From an uncultured Oscillospiraceae bacterium (GTDB lineage: Bacteria > Bacillota > Clostridia > Oscillospirales > Oscillospiraceae): DNA of 25,300 bases. Each line of letters begins with the position of its first letter. Position 1 is the first letter of the stretch. Positions 6,983 to 14,295 of the stretch are shown in pieces. The DNA is taken from NCBI GenBank assembly GCA_934597535.1, contig CAKTRT010000014.1, positions 1-25,300 of the forward strand, written 5' to 3'. Under the pieces are notes generated by a model, which worked only from the letters and a program-made list of their open reading frames with translations, searched no databases and was not told the DNA's origin. The position numbers were made by a program, and so were the translations under genes.

Positions 6983-7557
6983 TCGTCCGCCACCGCCTTT
7001 TGAAAGCTTTCCCACGTGTGTCCCGCCGTCTCCGCGCCCCGCCACGTAAAGCGCTGCGTCTCGCATTCTCTCCACGTCAGAAAGCGGAAATAAAACTCCG
7101 TCAGCAGGTGGCACGGAATGATATCCAGGATGATGCTCTTCACCCTTGCAAATTCCTCCGGCACGCCCACCGTGTTCGGAAACCACACCTTGACCGTTCC
7201 CTTTTTCTCCGTCTCCTCCGCCAGCGCGCGGATACCGCAGCCGCTCAGAGCGGAATTGACCGCCTCCGGCGTAAAGCTGTCGGCGCTGATGCGTTCGAGC
7301 GCCGCAATGGCCTCGCGCCGCAGCGCGGTCGATACGTTCACCGGGCACTGGGCAAACAGCCGTTCCCTGCGCGTCAGCCCCTCGTCCTCCGCCGTCTGCA
7401 CGATCCCCTCTCGCCCGGCGCGCTCAAGCGCGCTGCGCGCCCTGTCCAGCGCCTCTCCCGCCGCAAAAAGCTCGCTGCCGCTGAGCGAGCCGCGCTCCGT
7501 GCGATAAACGCGCATCGGTGCGATCAGCCAGCAGAGATACTCGTAGTGGCTCGTCAT
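6979..7557 (-). CDS. Tail protein of the Mu gp48 / YmfQ (XkdU-like) family
   Basis: This 192-residue protein directly follows baseplate J with an ATGA overlap, where XkdU lies in PBSX and gp48 in Mu. The C-terminal half holds TVKVWFPNTVGVPEEFARVK, then LDIIPCHLLTEFYF. The pattern of a domain ending in IxxIIPxHLxxxF is typical of this family, which caps the baseplate periphery and often connects to tail fibres. Here no fibre gene follows; the next gene is the XhlA-like lysis gene. The assignment rests on position and C-terminal pattern. Confidence 0.75.
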   Translation of the reverse strand: MTSHYEYLCWLIAPMRVYRTERGSLSGSELFAAGEALDRARSALERAGREGIVQTAEDEGLTRRERLFAQCPVNVSTALRREAIAALERISADSFTPEAVNSALSGCGIRALAEETEKKGTVKVWFPNTVGVPEEFARVKSIILDIIPCHLLTEFYFRFLTWRECETQRFTWRGAETAGHTWESFQKAVADE

Positions 7558-8624
7558 GCGCTCTCACCTGCCCCGATCTCCGTCAGCGTCACCGTGCCCA
7601 GCACCGGCAGCTCCGTCGCGTCCACCGCAATATCCGCCGCCGGCTCGAGCAGATGACAGTTCTTCACACCCTCCACGTTGTAGAGGATGCCCGCCAGCTC
7701 CGCCGTATACAGGCTCTCGCCCAGCCGCTCGCCGGTAAAATAGGCCAGCAGTGCCGCCTTTGCCGCCTCCGTGATCTCCTGCATCGTCCAGCCGGCCTCC
7801 GCCGCCAGCTCCGCACGCACGTTCACCGTCCTTTTCTTCGGCGCCTTGACCTGTACATCCACCGCGATCTCGCGTTTTTTGGCAAGCGCCGCTCTGATCT
7901 CCGCCAGCAGTGCATCCGACGGTGCGCCCGCATGTGTCGAAACATATACGTCCACCGTTCCGATCCCACGCGCGCGGCCCACGGCCTTCGCCGCCGCCAC
8001 ATCGGCAAATCCCATCGCCTCCTGCTCGTAAAAGGCCGCGTTCGCGCCGTTGGGCAGGCGCTTGAAGCTCGCAAGGATGCGCCCGCGCAGGCTCTCGTCG
8101 CTTTCCTCGTCGCTCCCGCCCGTAAAATCCTCGGGATTGCTGCACCGCGTCACCCCCACCGGATAGGCCGACAGGATGTGCGCCGCCTCCGCAATGACGT
8201 TGCCGTCCGCGCCCGCCTCCACGGCGCGCGCCGCAGCGTCCACATACTTTTCTCCCTTGCGCAGCACCGCATCCTCCGTCGTTTCAAAGCGCACGCCTGC
8301 CGCCGTCATCGCCACGCAGCCCTTTGCGATCGGATAGTCCGCCGCGGCCGCGCCGGAGGCGAAAAAGCGCAGCGTCCCCGCCGCCTTGGCCGCCGCAAGC
8401 CTTTCCAGCCCGCGTGTCTGGGCGTGGTAGTCCAGATACTCTCCCCGCGCCGTCTGCGGAAAGCTCTGATCCAGCACCCAGTCCGCCTGCGCCAGCAGCG
8501 CCTGCACCTCTGCCGCCAGCGCGTAAAGGCGCACCATCACATCGCACCCGTCGTTCGGCGTGAACCCCGCCTCGCCGGCAAAGGCCGCGCGCATTCTCTC
8601 ATAGATCTCCTTCAACTCCTCCAT
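7554..8624 (-). CDS. Baseplate J family protein (XkdT-like)
   Basis: This 356-residue protein is the main wedge protein of contractile-tail baseplates. It has the typical N-terminus with a P-N-D-G region (FTPNDGCDVMVRLYALAAEV), the block LDQSFPQTARGEYLDYHAQT, and VTRCSNPEDFTGGSDEESDE followed by LRGRILASFKRLPNG. The last of these is the family signature where GG.D.E.DE.LR.R precedes the asparagine-containing loop. The C-terminal domain contains FTGERLGESLYTAELAGIL and ends in a beta-rich stretch. Length is normal. It lies 6 bases after the gp25-like gene and overlaps the next gene by ATGA. Confidence 0.92.
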   Translation of the reverse strand: MEELKEIYERMRAAFAGEAGFTPNDGCDVMVRLYALAAEVQALLAQADWVLDQSFPQTARGEYLDYHAQTRGLERLAAAKAAGTLRFFASGAAAADYPIAKGCVAMTAAGVRFETTEDAVLRKGEKYVDAAARAVEAGADGNVIAEAAHILSAYPVGVTRCSNPEDFTGGSDEESDESLRGRILASFKRLPNGANAAFYEQEAMGFADVAAAKAVGRARGIGTVDVYVSTHAGAPSDALLAEIRAALAKKREIAVDVQVKAPKKRTVNVRAELAAEAGWTMQEITEAAKAALLAYFTGERLGESLYTAELAGILYNVEGVKNCHLLEPAADIAVDATELPVLGTVTLTEIGAGESA

Positions 8625-8630
8625 CGTCTC

Positions 8631-8984
8631 TCACTCTCCTCCTATCGTCACGCGCAGCGCCGCGTTTTCCCTGCCGCTGCGCAGCGCAAGCTCCACCTCC
8701 AGCACGTCTTTCCCCTCGCGCACTGTCACGTCCTCCAGCGTCAGCCCCGGCTCGTCCGCCAGCGCCCCGGCAATGTACTGCTTGGCCGCGGCGGCGCGGC
8801 TCTCCGGCTTTTCCCGCCACAAAAGGTGCAGTCTGCTCCCCAGCTCCGGTATCAGCACAAAGCTCCCGCGCCGCACGCTCAGCTTGTAGAGCACGCGCAT
8901 GAGCAGCTCCTCTCTTCCGTTCACGCGCACCAGTCCGCCCGCGCCATCGCTCATATAGTCGCCGTCTTTGATCTTCAGCTCCAT
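8631..8984 (-). CDS. Baseplate wedge protein, gp25/GpW-like (XkdS position)
   Basis: This 117-residue protein contains LLMRVLYKLSVRRGSFVLIP, then ELGSRLHLLWREKPESRAAA. The pattern L..RL..RRGSF...P.LGSRL....RE is that of the short gp25-like lysozyme-fold proteins and the DUF2634/XkdS group that join wedge and hub in contractile tails. The second half is beta-rich. It starts 3 bases after the spike gene. I cannot decide between the gp25 and XkdS families from sequence reading alone, but both give the same structural role. Confidence 0.8.
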   Translation of the reverse strand: MELKIKDGDYMSDGAGGLVRVNGREELLMRVLYKLSVRRGSFVLIPELGSRLHLLWREKPESRAAAAKQYIAGALADEPGLTLEDVTVREGKDVLEVELALRSGRENAALRVTIGGE

Positions 8985-8987
8985 CTC

Positions 8988-9368
8988 TCAGCCCCCCAGT
9001 CCGATATACGGCATCCCGTTCACAAAAAGCGCTCCGTTGATCTCGATATGCCCGTTGTTGCGCAGCACGATCTCCGTTCCGTCCCGGCCCGAGCGGATGC
9101 GCACCTCCCCGGGTTCCAGATCGCTCTCCTTCTTTTCCACCGCGCCCACGGCGTAGGCCTCCTCGCCGAACACGCCGCCGCGCACCACCAGCACCTCGCT
9201 GCCCTTGCGCGCCTTCCATTCAAAGCCCTCCGGGCCAACGGTCTTCACCTCGCGCTTTTCCCCGCTGCTGAACACCGCCGTCTCTTCTCCCTCGATCGTC
9301 ACCGTGCCGTCCTGCGCCGAAGCCACATCCTGCATCTCGTGCCGTGTCAGTCTCCTTGATAGCCACAT
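8988..9368 (-). CDS. Baseplate assembly/spike protein (gpV or Mu gp45-like)
   Basis: This 126-residue protein has an N-terminal OB-like beta region (VASAQDGTVTIEGEE, then FSSGEKREVKTVGPEGFEWK) and a central GSEVLVVRGGVFGEEAYAVG. The C-terminal repeat-rich end GTEIVLRNNGHIEINGALFV matches the beta-helical needle of phage spike proteins, where I.I.NG.I.ING repeats are common. It ends with the glycine-rich GMPYIGLGG. Position between the hub and the gp25-like gene fits a membrane-piercing spike. It is short, as are most structural proteins of this block. Confidence 0.78.
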   Translation of the reverse strand: MWLSRRLTRHEMQDVASAQDGTVTIEGEETAVFSSGEKREVKTVGPEGFEWKARKGSEVLVVRGGVFGEEAYAVGAVEKKESDLEPGEVRIRSGRDGTEIVLRNNGHIEINGALFVNGMPYIGLGG

Positions 9369-9374
9369 CGTCCT

Positions 9375-10310
9375 TCACTCCCTCTGCATCGTCACTTCGC
9401 TCGTCTCCCCGTCTTCGCCGAACTTTCTCTTCAGCTCGATCACACGGAAACTCCCGCTCACGCCGAGCCTCGTCTCCCGCACGTCCGCGTGGTCGCCCGG
9501 CATTGCCTCCAGCCTTCCCGCCGCCGTCACGCACAGCGTCTCCGCGCCCTCCTTCGATCGTTCGATCTGGTATTCGCCCGTGCAGCGCATCATCTGCCTG
9601 CCGCTGCGCGCCGGCACATAGAGCACTCTCCGGCTCCGTCCGCCGCGCGCGCAAAACGTTTTGTTGCGCACCGTCTGTTTTTCTCCCGCCTTCCGGTCCA
9701 CCACCAGCGCCTCAGCGATCACGCCGTAGCGTCTGTCCCGGTAAGCGAGCGCCGTCACCGGCGTCTCCGCGTCGATCGTCACGCGCTTTCCCTCGTGCGC
9801 GTGCTTCAGCTCCAGCGTGCCGTCCCGGCAGAAGTGCGGCGTCAGCCCTGCATACAGCGCAGCAAAATCATGCACCGCCTTCCACTGGCTCGATCCGTTC
9901 GCCACGCGGTAGTCCGCCGTCTCCGCTTTGTCCCACGCCGTGCACGCCACACCCCAGCGCGAAACATGATTTTTGATGATCTCCTCCGTCGTCGCCTTCT
10001 CGTAGCTCACCGCCTCAGCCTCGCTGTCCAGCAGCAGCGCGGCCATGCCGCGCCCGCTCATCTCCAGCCGCATGCCTTTTTCGTCGCAGCGCGCCTCATA
10101 CTCGTCGATCACCCCGGCAAACGCCGTCGCGCCGTCCTCCCGCGCCGTAAAGCGCACGCCCCGGTACAGCGTCTCCGCCATCGCCGCCTCATAGGGGCAT
10201 TTCAGCGCAAAGCTGTCGCACGGCACGCTCCCCGTATAGGAAAACTCCCACTCCAGCAGCACCGGCAGCTCATACTCCGCGCCGTCGCAGGTCGTGATAT
10301 AGCCTTTCAT
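9375..10310 (-). CDS. Tail hub protein, gpD / XkdQ-like
   Basis: This 311-residue protein starts MKGYITTCDGAEYELPVLLE at the ATG whose first base is shared with the previous stop codon (TGATG). It resembles phage late control D/XkdQ hub proteins: an N-terminal beta domain (VPCDSFALKCPYE, FAGVIDEYEARCDEKGMRLE) followed by MSGRGMAALLLDSEAEAVSY and a helical ATTEEIIKNHV segment. The C-terminal beta domain has ETLCVTAAGRLEAMPGDHAD and SGSFRVIELKRKF. The hub sits under the tube and holds the spike. The frame is open upstream of 10310, but that region belongs to the LysM gene. Confidence 0.88.
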   Translation of the reverse strand: MKGYITTCDGAEYELPVLLEWEFSYTGSVPCDSFALKCPYEAAMAETLYRGVRFTAREDGATAFAGVIDEYEARCDEKGMRLEMSGRGMAALLLDSEAEAVSYEKATTEEIIKNHVSRWGVACTAWDKAETADYRVANGSSQWKAVHDFAALYAGLTPHFCRDGTLELKHAHEGKRVTIDAETPVTALAYRDRRYGVIAEALVVDRKAGEKQTVRNKTFCARGGRSRRVLYVPARSGRQMMRCTGEYQIERSKEGAETLCVTAAGRLEAMPGDHADVRETRLGVSGSFRVIELKRKFGEDGETSEVTMQRE

Positions 10311-10870
10311 CACGGCAGCGCCACCTGCTCTCCCGCCGCGATCTCGTTCGGGTTGCGGATCTGTGGATTCACCGCCAGCAGTGCCGCCAGCGTCACGCCG
10401 TTTTCCCGTGCGATGCCCCACAGCGTGTCTCCGCGCCGCACGGTGCAGCTTCTCCGCGCCGCCGTCTGCACCGTCTGCGCCGCCGCGCCGCTGTTCACGC
10501 GGATCAGCGCCGTGCCGACGGGGTTCGCCTCCCAGAAGGCGAACCGATAGCGCACGTAATCCTCCAGCGGCTGCTGCGCCAGCTCCAGCGATACGAAATA
10601 CGCCTGCGACGCCTGCCACACCGGATGCACCAGCAGTCCCGGTCCCCCGCCGTAAAACACCGTCGCCAGACGCTTGAACTCATCGTAGGCGCCCTCTCCC
10701 GCAAATACGCCCTCGCCCTCCATCACGCGGTAGCTCTGTCCCAGATCCTGCATCACGCATCGTCCGAACGGCACCTTCGCCGCCGCGATGCTGCGCCGGA
10801 ACGCGATCGAATACGTCTCCGGATTGTGCGGCCATACATAGTCCTTGTACCGCATCGGCGCAAGTCTCAT
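10310..10870 (-). CDS. LysM-containing tail/baseplate protein (XkdP-like)
   Basis: This 186-residue protein starts at the ATG at 10868-10870, 16 bases after the previous stop and preceded by GAGAGGAG. The N-terminal part (KDYVWPHNPETYSIAFRRSI, then FAGEGAYDEFKRLATVFYGG) matches the beginning of LysM tail proteins encoded before gpD in contractile phages. The LysM motif is residues 140-186: CTVRRGDTLWGIARENGVTL, then LLAVNPQIRNPNEIAAGEQV. LysM may bind peptidoglycan or act as a structural hub collar. XkdP of PBSX holds the same place. The gene normally follows the tape measure gene; here it follows a 156-residue protein. Confidence 0.87.
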   Translation of the reverse strand: MRLAPMRYKDYVWPHNPETYSIAFRRSIAAAKVPFGRCVMQDLGQSYRVMEGEGVFAGEGAYDEFKRLATVFYGGGPGLLVHPVWQASQAYFVSLELAQQPLEDYVRYRFAFWEANPVGTALIRVNSGAAAQTVQTAARRSCTVRRGDTLWGIARENGVTLAALLAVNPQIRNPNEIAAGEQVALP

Positions 10871-10886
10871 GCTCCTCTCTCCTCTC

Positions 10887-11357
10887 TCAGTAGTATAAAA
10901 AGCCTCCGTCATAGCGCCGCGCGTCGCGCTCAAGGCTCAGCGAGAGCAACTCCGCCGCGCCCGCCCGCTGCGCCGCCGGACGCATCAGTCCATCCGTTTC
11001 CCGCGCGGCGGCGGCATTTTCCTCCGCCGCCGCGCTTTTGGCAAGCTCCCGCGCCAGCCACGCCGCGCCCGTTTCCTCCCGCAAGGTCTCCGGCCGCTGC
11101 CAACCTCCCGTGCGCGCCGCCGTCATGCCCACCGGCTCCGCGCCCGTCTTCGTTCCGTCCTCTCCGCCTTTATCCCGCGTGCCGGCCAGCTTTTCCCGCA
11201 TCCGTTGCACCGGCAGGCGCGCCGTCTCTTTGCCGGCGGATGCGCCGCTCTCCCGCGCGTCAGACAGCAGGAACGCCAGCCGCTTTTTCAGCGTCTCCTC
11301 CCTTGTGCGCCACAGCGTCTCGCCGCGTGCAAAGGCTCTTTCGATGTATGTCAGCAT
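10887..11357 (-). CDS. Short protein in the tape measure position, unknown family
   Basis: This 156-residue protein occupies the place of the tail tape measure gene (xkdO in PBSX), which usually encodes 600-1,500 residues. It is hydrophilic and helix-prone, with no hydrophobic segment. An N-terminal helix (ARGETLWRTREETLKKRLAF) is followed by a Gly/Thr-rich linker at about 55-90. A second Ala/Glu-rich helix (LARELAKSAAAEENAAAARE) and the end ERDARRYDGGFLYY complete it. The C-terminal DGGF motif resembles the end of the connector protein at 14292 (KDGGFYFCG). The ATG overlaps the frameshift reading frame by 7 bases and is preceded by GGGGAAAAGAG. It could be a minimal tape measure, an in-frame deletion remnant or an unrelated tail protein; I do not recognise a family. 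Confidence 0.6.
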   Translation of the reverse strand: MLTYIERAFARGETLWRTREETLKKRLAFLLSDARESGASAGKETARLPVQRMREKLAGTRDKGGEDGTKTGAEPVGMTAARTGGWQRPETLREETGAAWLARELAKSAAAEENAAAARETDGLMRPAAQRAGAAELLSLSLERDARRYDGGFLYY

Positions 11358-11686
11358 CTCTTTTCCCCCTTCATGCGCAGAAAGCGCTCCATGTCAAAGC
11401 TCGCGTTGCCGCCGCCCGCCATGTCGGCCAGCGGCGTCCCGCATGCAGAGCATCTCGCCTCCTCCGCCCGCGTCCTGCACGCGGGGCACAGCCGCTCAAG
11501 CGCCTCCTCGCGGTCGAGCATCTCGTGCATCAGGCAGTAGAGATAGTCTCCGTCCGTCATCTCCTGTGCGCGCTTCTCGCTCGGCAGCGCTCCGGCATAT
11601 CGGAGCACGCGCCATTTCAGCCGCTCATAGGGCGCGTGCTCCAGGCTTTTTTTAGCGCTTCCACCGTTTCCCGCCCGTCCTCGCAC
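11351..11686 (-). CDS. Second tail assembly chaperone frame, reached by -1 frameshift
   Basis: This frame overlaps the end of the first chaperone gene in the -1 frame, as the T frame does with G in lambda. The open stretch starts at a GTG (11686) without a family N-terminus. The functional product is more likely a fusion made by slippage at 11653-11647, which would join the first 118 residues of the upstream protein to the 98 residues beginning SLEHAPYERLKWRVLRYAG (about 216 residues in total). The extension contains two CxxC pairs (CPAC, then 8 residues, then CSAC), a possible zinc ribbon, and ends FDMERFLRMKGEKRC. An independent start is not excluded, because GAGGAG lies 8 bases before the GTG. 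Confidence 0.75.
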   Translation of the reverse strand: MRGRAGNGGSAKKSLEHAPYERLKWRVLRYAGALPSEKRAQEMTDGDYLYCLMHEMLDREEALERLCPACRTRAEEARCSACGTPLADMAGGGNASFDMERFLRMKGEKRC

Positions 11687-12000
11687 GAGGGGTTCTCCTC
11701 TCCGTCAAGCCTTGCGTAGCGCTCTGTCAGCTCGTTGATCTGCCCGATGCTCAGCGCATTTTCCACATCCTCCGCGCTTGCAAACACCGCCTCTCCGCCG
11801 CGCACAAGGCACCGCTTCACCAGCGCCGCGTTCGCCCGCAGGGCGCGCTCCTCTTCGTTCCCGCAGTCAAGCTGTGCGATCTCGCGCCGCAGAGCAAGCG
11901 CTTCGCGGGCCGACAGCAGCCGCAGCGAGCACTCCATCTCTCCCACGCGCACCTTTGTCTCCTGCTCGCGGCCCAAAAATTTCAGCAGCGTCTCGTCCAT
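11617..12000 (-). CDS. Tail assembly chaperone (XkdN-like, G-type)
   Basis: This 127-residue protein starts MDETLLKFLGREQETKVRVG and has the helical core LRLLSAREALALRREIAQLD, then NAALVKRCLVRGGEAVFASA. It fits the XkdN group of tail chaperones found between tube and tape measure genes. Such proteins coat the tape measure during tail assembly and are absent from the particle. The start shares a base with the tube stop codon (TGATG). Near its 3' end the codons CTA AAA AAA GCC form a slippery site, so some ribosomes should leave this frame before its own stop at 11617. Confidence 0.8.
   Translation of the reverse strand: MDETLLKFLGREQETKVRVGEMECSLRLLSAREALALRREIAQLDCGNEEERALRANAALVKRCLVRGGEAVFASAEDVENALSIGQINELTERYARLDGEENPSCEDGRETVEALKKAWSTRPMSG
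11647..11653 (-). promoter_or_regulatory. Programmed -1 ribosomal frameshift site, A AAA AAA
   Basis: On the minus strand the chaperone codons CTA AAA AAA GCC contain the heptamer A AAA AAA in the exact phase needed for simultaneous tandem slippage. After a -1 shift the next codon is AGC (Ser), and the new frame stays open to 11351. Overlapping G/GT-type chaperone frames joined by -1 shifts are well known in tailed phages. The site is read directly; its use is inferred. Confidence 0.8.
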
Positions 12001-12389
12001 CAGCCTGTGATCTCCATGCGCTTGCGCGCAATGATCGTCACCTTTTCCGCCGCGGGATCGCCCAGCCTGCCGGCTTCCTCAATGCTGCTCCAGCGGCACT
12101 GGGAATAGATGATGCGCTTGTCCGGCTTGCAGATCACGAGCGAAAAATCGTTCAGATCGTAGAAATTGATGCCGTCGCTCACCGCCTCCTCGGTCGCGTA
12201 CAGTCTCGTCAGCTCCAGCGTATATTTGTTTGCCCCCGCAATGGTCGCCACCGGCTCGCTCTCGCCAAAGGCCTCGATCTCGCGGCTCGTGCGTGTGGCT
12301 CTGGTCGTGTAGCTCTGCACCACCGCCACCTTTTTGCCGTCCGCCTCCAGATAGATGTCGCTGCTCAGCGGCAGGATCGTCTTCGCCAT
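12000..12389 (-). CDS. Tail tube protein (XkdM-like)
   Basis: This 129-residue protein follows the sheath gene by 16 bases, the standard sheath-tube order. Its sequence is that of small, beta-rich tube proteins: MAKTILPLSSDIYLEADGKK, VAVVQSYTTRATRTSREIEA, then FGESEPVATIAGANKYTLEL. The E-A-F-G-E-S-E-P block and the later K.TIIARKRMEITG are characteristic of XkdM-type tubes. Hexamers stack to form the inner channel for DNA. Length is a little under that of XkdM (about 147). Confidence 0.88.
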   Translation of the reverse strand: MAKTILPLSSDIYLEADGKKVAVVQSYTTRATRTSREIEAFGESEPVATIAGANKYTLELTRLYATEEAVSDGINFYDLNDFSLVICKPDKRIIYSQCRWSSIEEAGRLGDPAAEKVTIIARKRMEITG

Positions 12390-12405
12390 ATTTCTTTCCC
12401 TCCTT

Positions 12406-13479
12406 TTACACCGTGATGTGCGCCGTCAGATAGATGCGGTTCAGCCCGTGCGCCACCGTAAAGCTGAACTCCACAAGGCACACCGTCGGGTCGCTCTCCA
12501 GCGCCGTCACCTTCACGTCGCCGTACCCGTCCACGATCTCGCGCCCCTTCATTTCCTCCAGCTCCAGCACCACCTGCGAGCGGATGGCGCCGCGGCTCTG
12601 CGCGGTGTTCTTGCTGCGGGCAAAGCGTGCGCGCAGCGCGCTGCGGATCGTCGGGATCACCTCGTCCACGATCAAAATGGTCGTCAGCTCACGCCACGTC
12701 GTGTCCGCCGCCCCGCCGGTCGAGGTCCTTGTCGTAATGCCGCGCACCGGCGAGCATACGCCGCCCACTGCCTCCAGCGGCGTCACGCCGCCGCGCACCA
12801 GCTGGTCGATCTCGCTGTCGCTCAGGCGTCTGCTCACCGCGCCGATGCCGGCCAGCTCCGCGCCGTTCACCGGCACGGAGGGATCGTTTCCCGCCGCGAT
12901 CACGCCTGCCACCGCCGCCGCGCCGAAGGCCGCGCTCAGTGCCGTGCCGTCCGTCAGCACGATGTCCGGCCCCACCAGCGTCACGCGTTCGCTGTTGATG
13001 GCCTTGGCGTGGCTCACCAGCTGCGCCGTCGTCTCGTTCGCGCCGCCCACGATCGCAATGCGCTCGCGGCGCAGCTTCGAGGCGTTTTCCACGCTCGTCT
13101 TCAGGCTCTGGTGCACCGCCGTCTCCGTGCTGTCGCACACCACGATGCTCACGCTCTCTTCCTCCTCCAGCGCCGCAAACGCGCTCGCGTAATCCGCCGC
13201 GCCGTTTCTCTCCTTACCCACGGCCACCGCTTTCACCGTGCCCGCGCCGTTTGCAAACAGCACGCGCAGCAGCGCGCTCATGCCGTTCGTGCCCTCCGCG
13301 TCCTCGCCGAAAAGCTCCTTTCCCTCCTCATAGGAGGTCAGCGTCTCAACGCTGTTGGTCGTCCCCTTCGCCGCAATGGCTGCCGCGCCCACGATCTTCG
13401 CCGCCGCGCGTGCGCTCACCACGCTCGATGCGTCGTAGGACGAATACACGCCCGGACGCTCATGGATCGCACTATTCAT
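12406..13479 (-). CDS. Contractile tail sheath protein (XkdK-like)
   Basis: This 357-residue protein shows the typical sheath N-terminus (IHERPGVYSSYDASSVV, where the RPGVY loop is a common marker) and a Rossmann-like middle (AGAASLL replaced here by ANGAGTVKAVAVGKER; SIVVCDSTETAVHQSLK). The conserved C-terminal domain has RGITTRTSTGGAADTTWREL, TILIVDEVIPTIRSALRARF, and the final DVKVTALESDPTVCLVEFSF. It is at the short end for sheaths; XkdK is over 450 residues. Its presence shows a contractile tail. The gene overlaps the previous one by 8 bases and has GGAG next to its ATG. Confidence 0.92.
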   Translation of the reverse strand: MNSAIHERPGVYSSYDASSVVSARAAAKIVGAAAIAAKGTTNSVETLTSYEEGKELFGEDAEGTNGMSALLRVLFANGAGTVKAVAVGKERNGAADYASAFAALEEEESVSIVVCDSTETAVHQSLKTSVENASKLRRERIAIVGGANETTAQLVSHAKAINSERVTLVGPDIVLTDGTALSAAFGAAAVAGVIAAGNDPSVPVNGAELAGIGAVSRRLSDSEIDQLVRGGVTPLEAVGGVCSPVRGITTRTSTGGAADTTWRELTTILIVDEVIPTIRSALRARFARSKNTAQSRGAIRSQVVLELEEMKGREIVDGYGDVKVTALESDPTVCLVEFSFTVAHGLNRIYLTAHITV

Positions 13480-13981
13480 GCTCCTTCACCGTGCCTTTCA
13501 ATACAAAATCGGTAAATACCGTCTCTTCCTCCGCCGTCTCTGCCACAAAGTACGCCCGGTACTCCGCCCGCGCGCACAGTCGGAACATACCGCTCGTCTT
13601 GTCCCATGCGGTCTCATCCCACTTCAGCGCTTCGAGCCGCAGCCCCTCCGGCAGCGCCGTCAGCATCGCCTGCGTGACCGTCTCCGCCGCCGTCTCGCAG
13701 CCCGCCGCGCCCAGCGTGCGCGGCGCGTATACGTCCAGCGACAGCGCCAGCGTCATCCGCCGCCCGTAGACCTCCACACTCTCCTGCGTTTCCTCGCTCA
13801 CGCGCCTGCCGAGATAGTCCGTCAGCCCCGCGCCCTCGATGCGCGCCTCGCGCAGCCCCACCGCAGCCACAGCGCAGTCCCAGCGTTTCAGCCGCTCCTC
13901 GTCATAGGCGCCCACCGCTGCGCAGCCCGCATTCTCGATCGCTGCCGTCACCGCGCGCCTGACCTGTTTCATCGCCGTCAT
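13472..13981 (-). CDS. Tail terminator/completion-like protein (XkdJ position)
   Basis: This 169-residue protein starts MTAMKQVRRAVTAAIENAGC after AAGGAGG. It has an alpha/beta layout: an N-terminal helix, the strand-rich AVAAVGLREARIEGAGLTDY, MTLALSLDVYAPRTLGAAGC, then ETVTQAMLTALPEGLRLEAL and the C-terminal strands RLCARAEYRAYFVAE. The fold and its location just before the sheath gene fit a tail terminator or completion protein that caps the tail. The start overlaps the preceding stop by ATGA. I do not recognise a named family beyond position and pattern. Confidence 0.68.
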   Translation of the reverse strand: MTAMKQVRRAVTAAIENAGCAAVGAYDEERLKRWDCAVAAVGLREARIEGAGLTDYLGRRVSEETQESVEVYGRRMTLALSLDVYAPRTLGAAGCETAAETVTQAMLTALPEGLRLEALKWDETAWDKTSGMFRLCARAEYRAYFVAETAEEETVFTDFVLKGTVKEHE

Positions 13982-14295
13982 GCCGTTTCCTCCTTCAGCA
14001 CAGCCCAGCGGTAAATGGCCGCCGCGCCCGCAAGCACCGCCGCCGTGTCGCGCACGATGTAGCGCTTTTCCCGGCAAAGCACATAGTCGCCCATGCCGAT
14101 CTCCGCATCCGCCGGCCCGAGATAGCGCCAGATGTGTCCGTCCGCCGCGCCCAGCGGCGTCGCGTCAAAGGGTTCCTCCCCCGTCTCGCGCATCATCGGC
14201 TGGATAAAGGCCTTCACCGCCTCTTTTTCCTCCCCGCGGCAGATCGCCGCCGCAAGCCCATAGCGCGCAAAGGCCTCATCCAGCGCCTGTTTCAT
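13978..14295 (-). CDS. Small head-tail joining protein (XkdI/XkdH position)
   Basis: This 105-residue protein (MKQALDEAFARYGLAAAICR, then GADGHIWRYLGPADAEIG with one residue change, and MGDYVLCREKRYIVRDTAAV) is short and beta-rich in its second half. The WRYLGPAD...GD.V......Y.V..A.. layout is that of small stopper or neck proteins found between the connector and tail completion genes. It is translationally coupled on both sides by ATGA overlaps. The function is assigned by position and general shape only. The frame is open upstream to 14523, but that part lies over the preceding gene. Confidence 0.65.
   Translation of the reverse strand: MKQALDEAFARYGLAAAICRGEEKEAVKAFIQPMMRETGEEPFDATPLGAADGHIWRYLGPADAEIGMGDYVLCREKRYIVRDTAAVLAGAAAIYRWAVLKEETA

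Noticed and set aside
7518..9359. A 613-codon open frame on the plus strand opposite the baseplate genes.
   Set aside because: Arg/His/Leu-rich antisense shadow with no recognisable domain; the minus strand holds baseplate J and its neighbours with coupled starts and stops.
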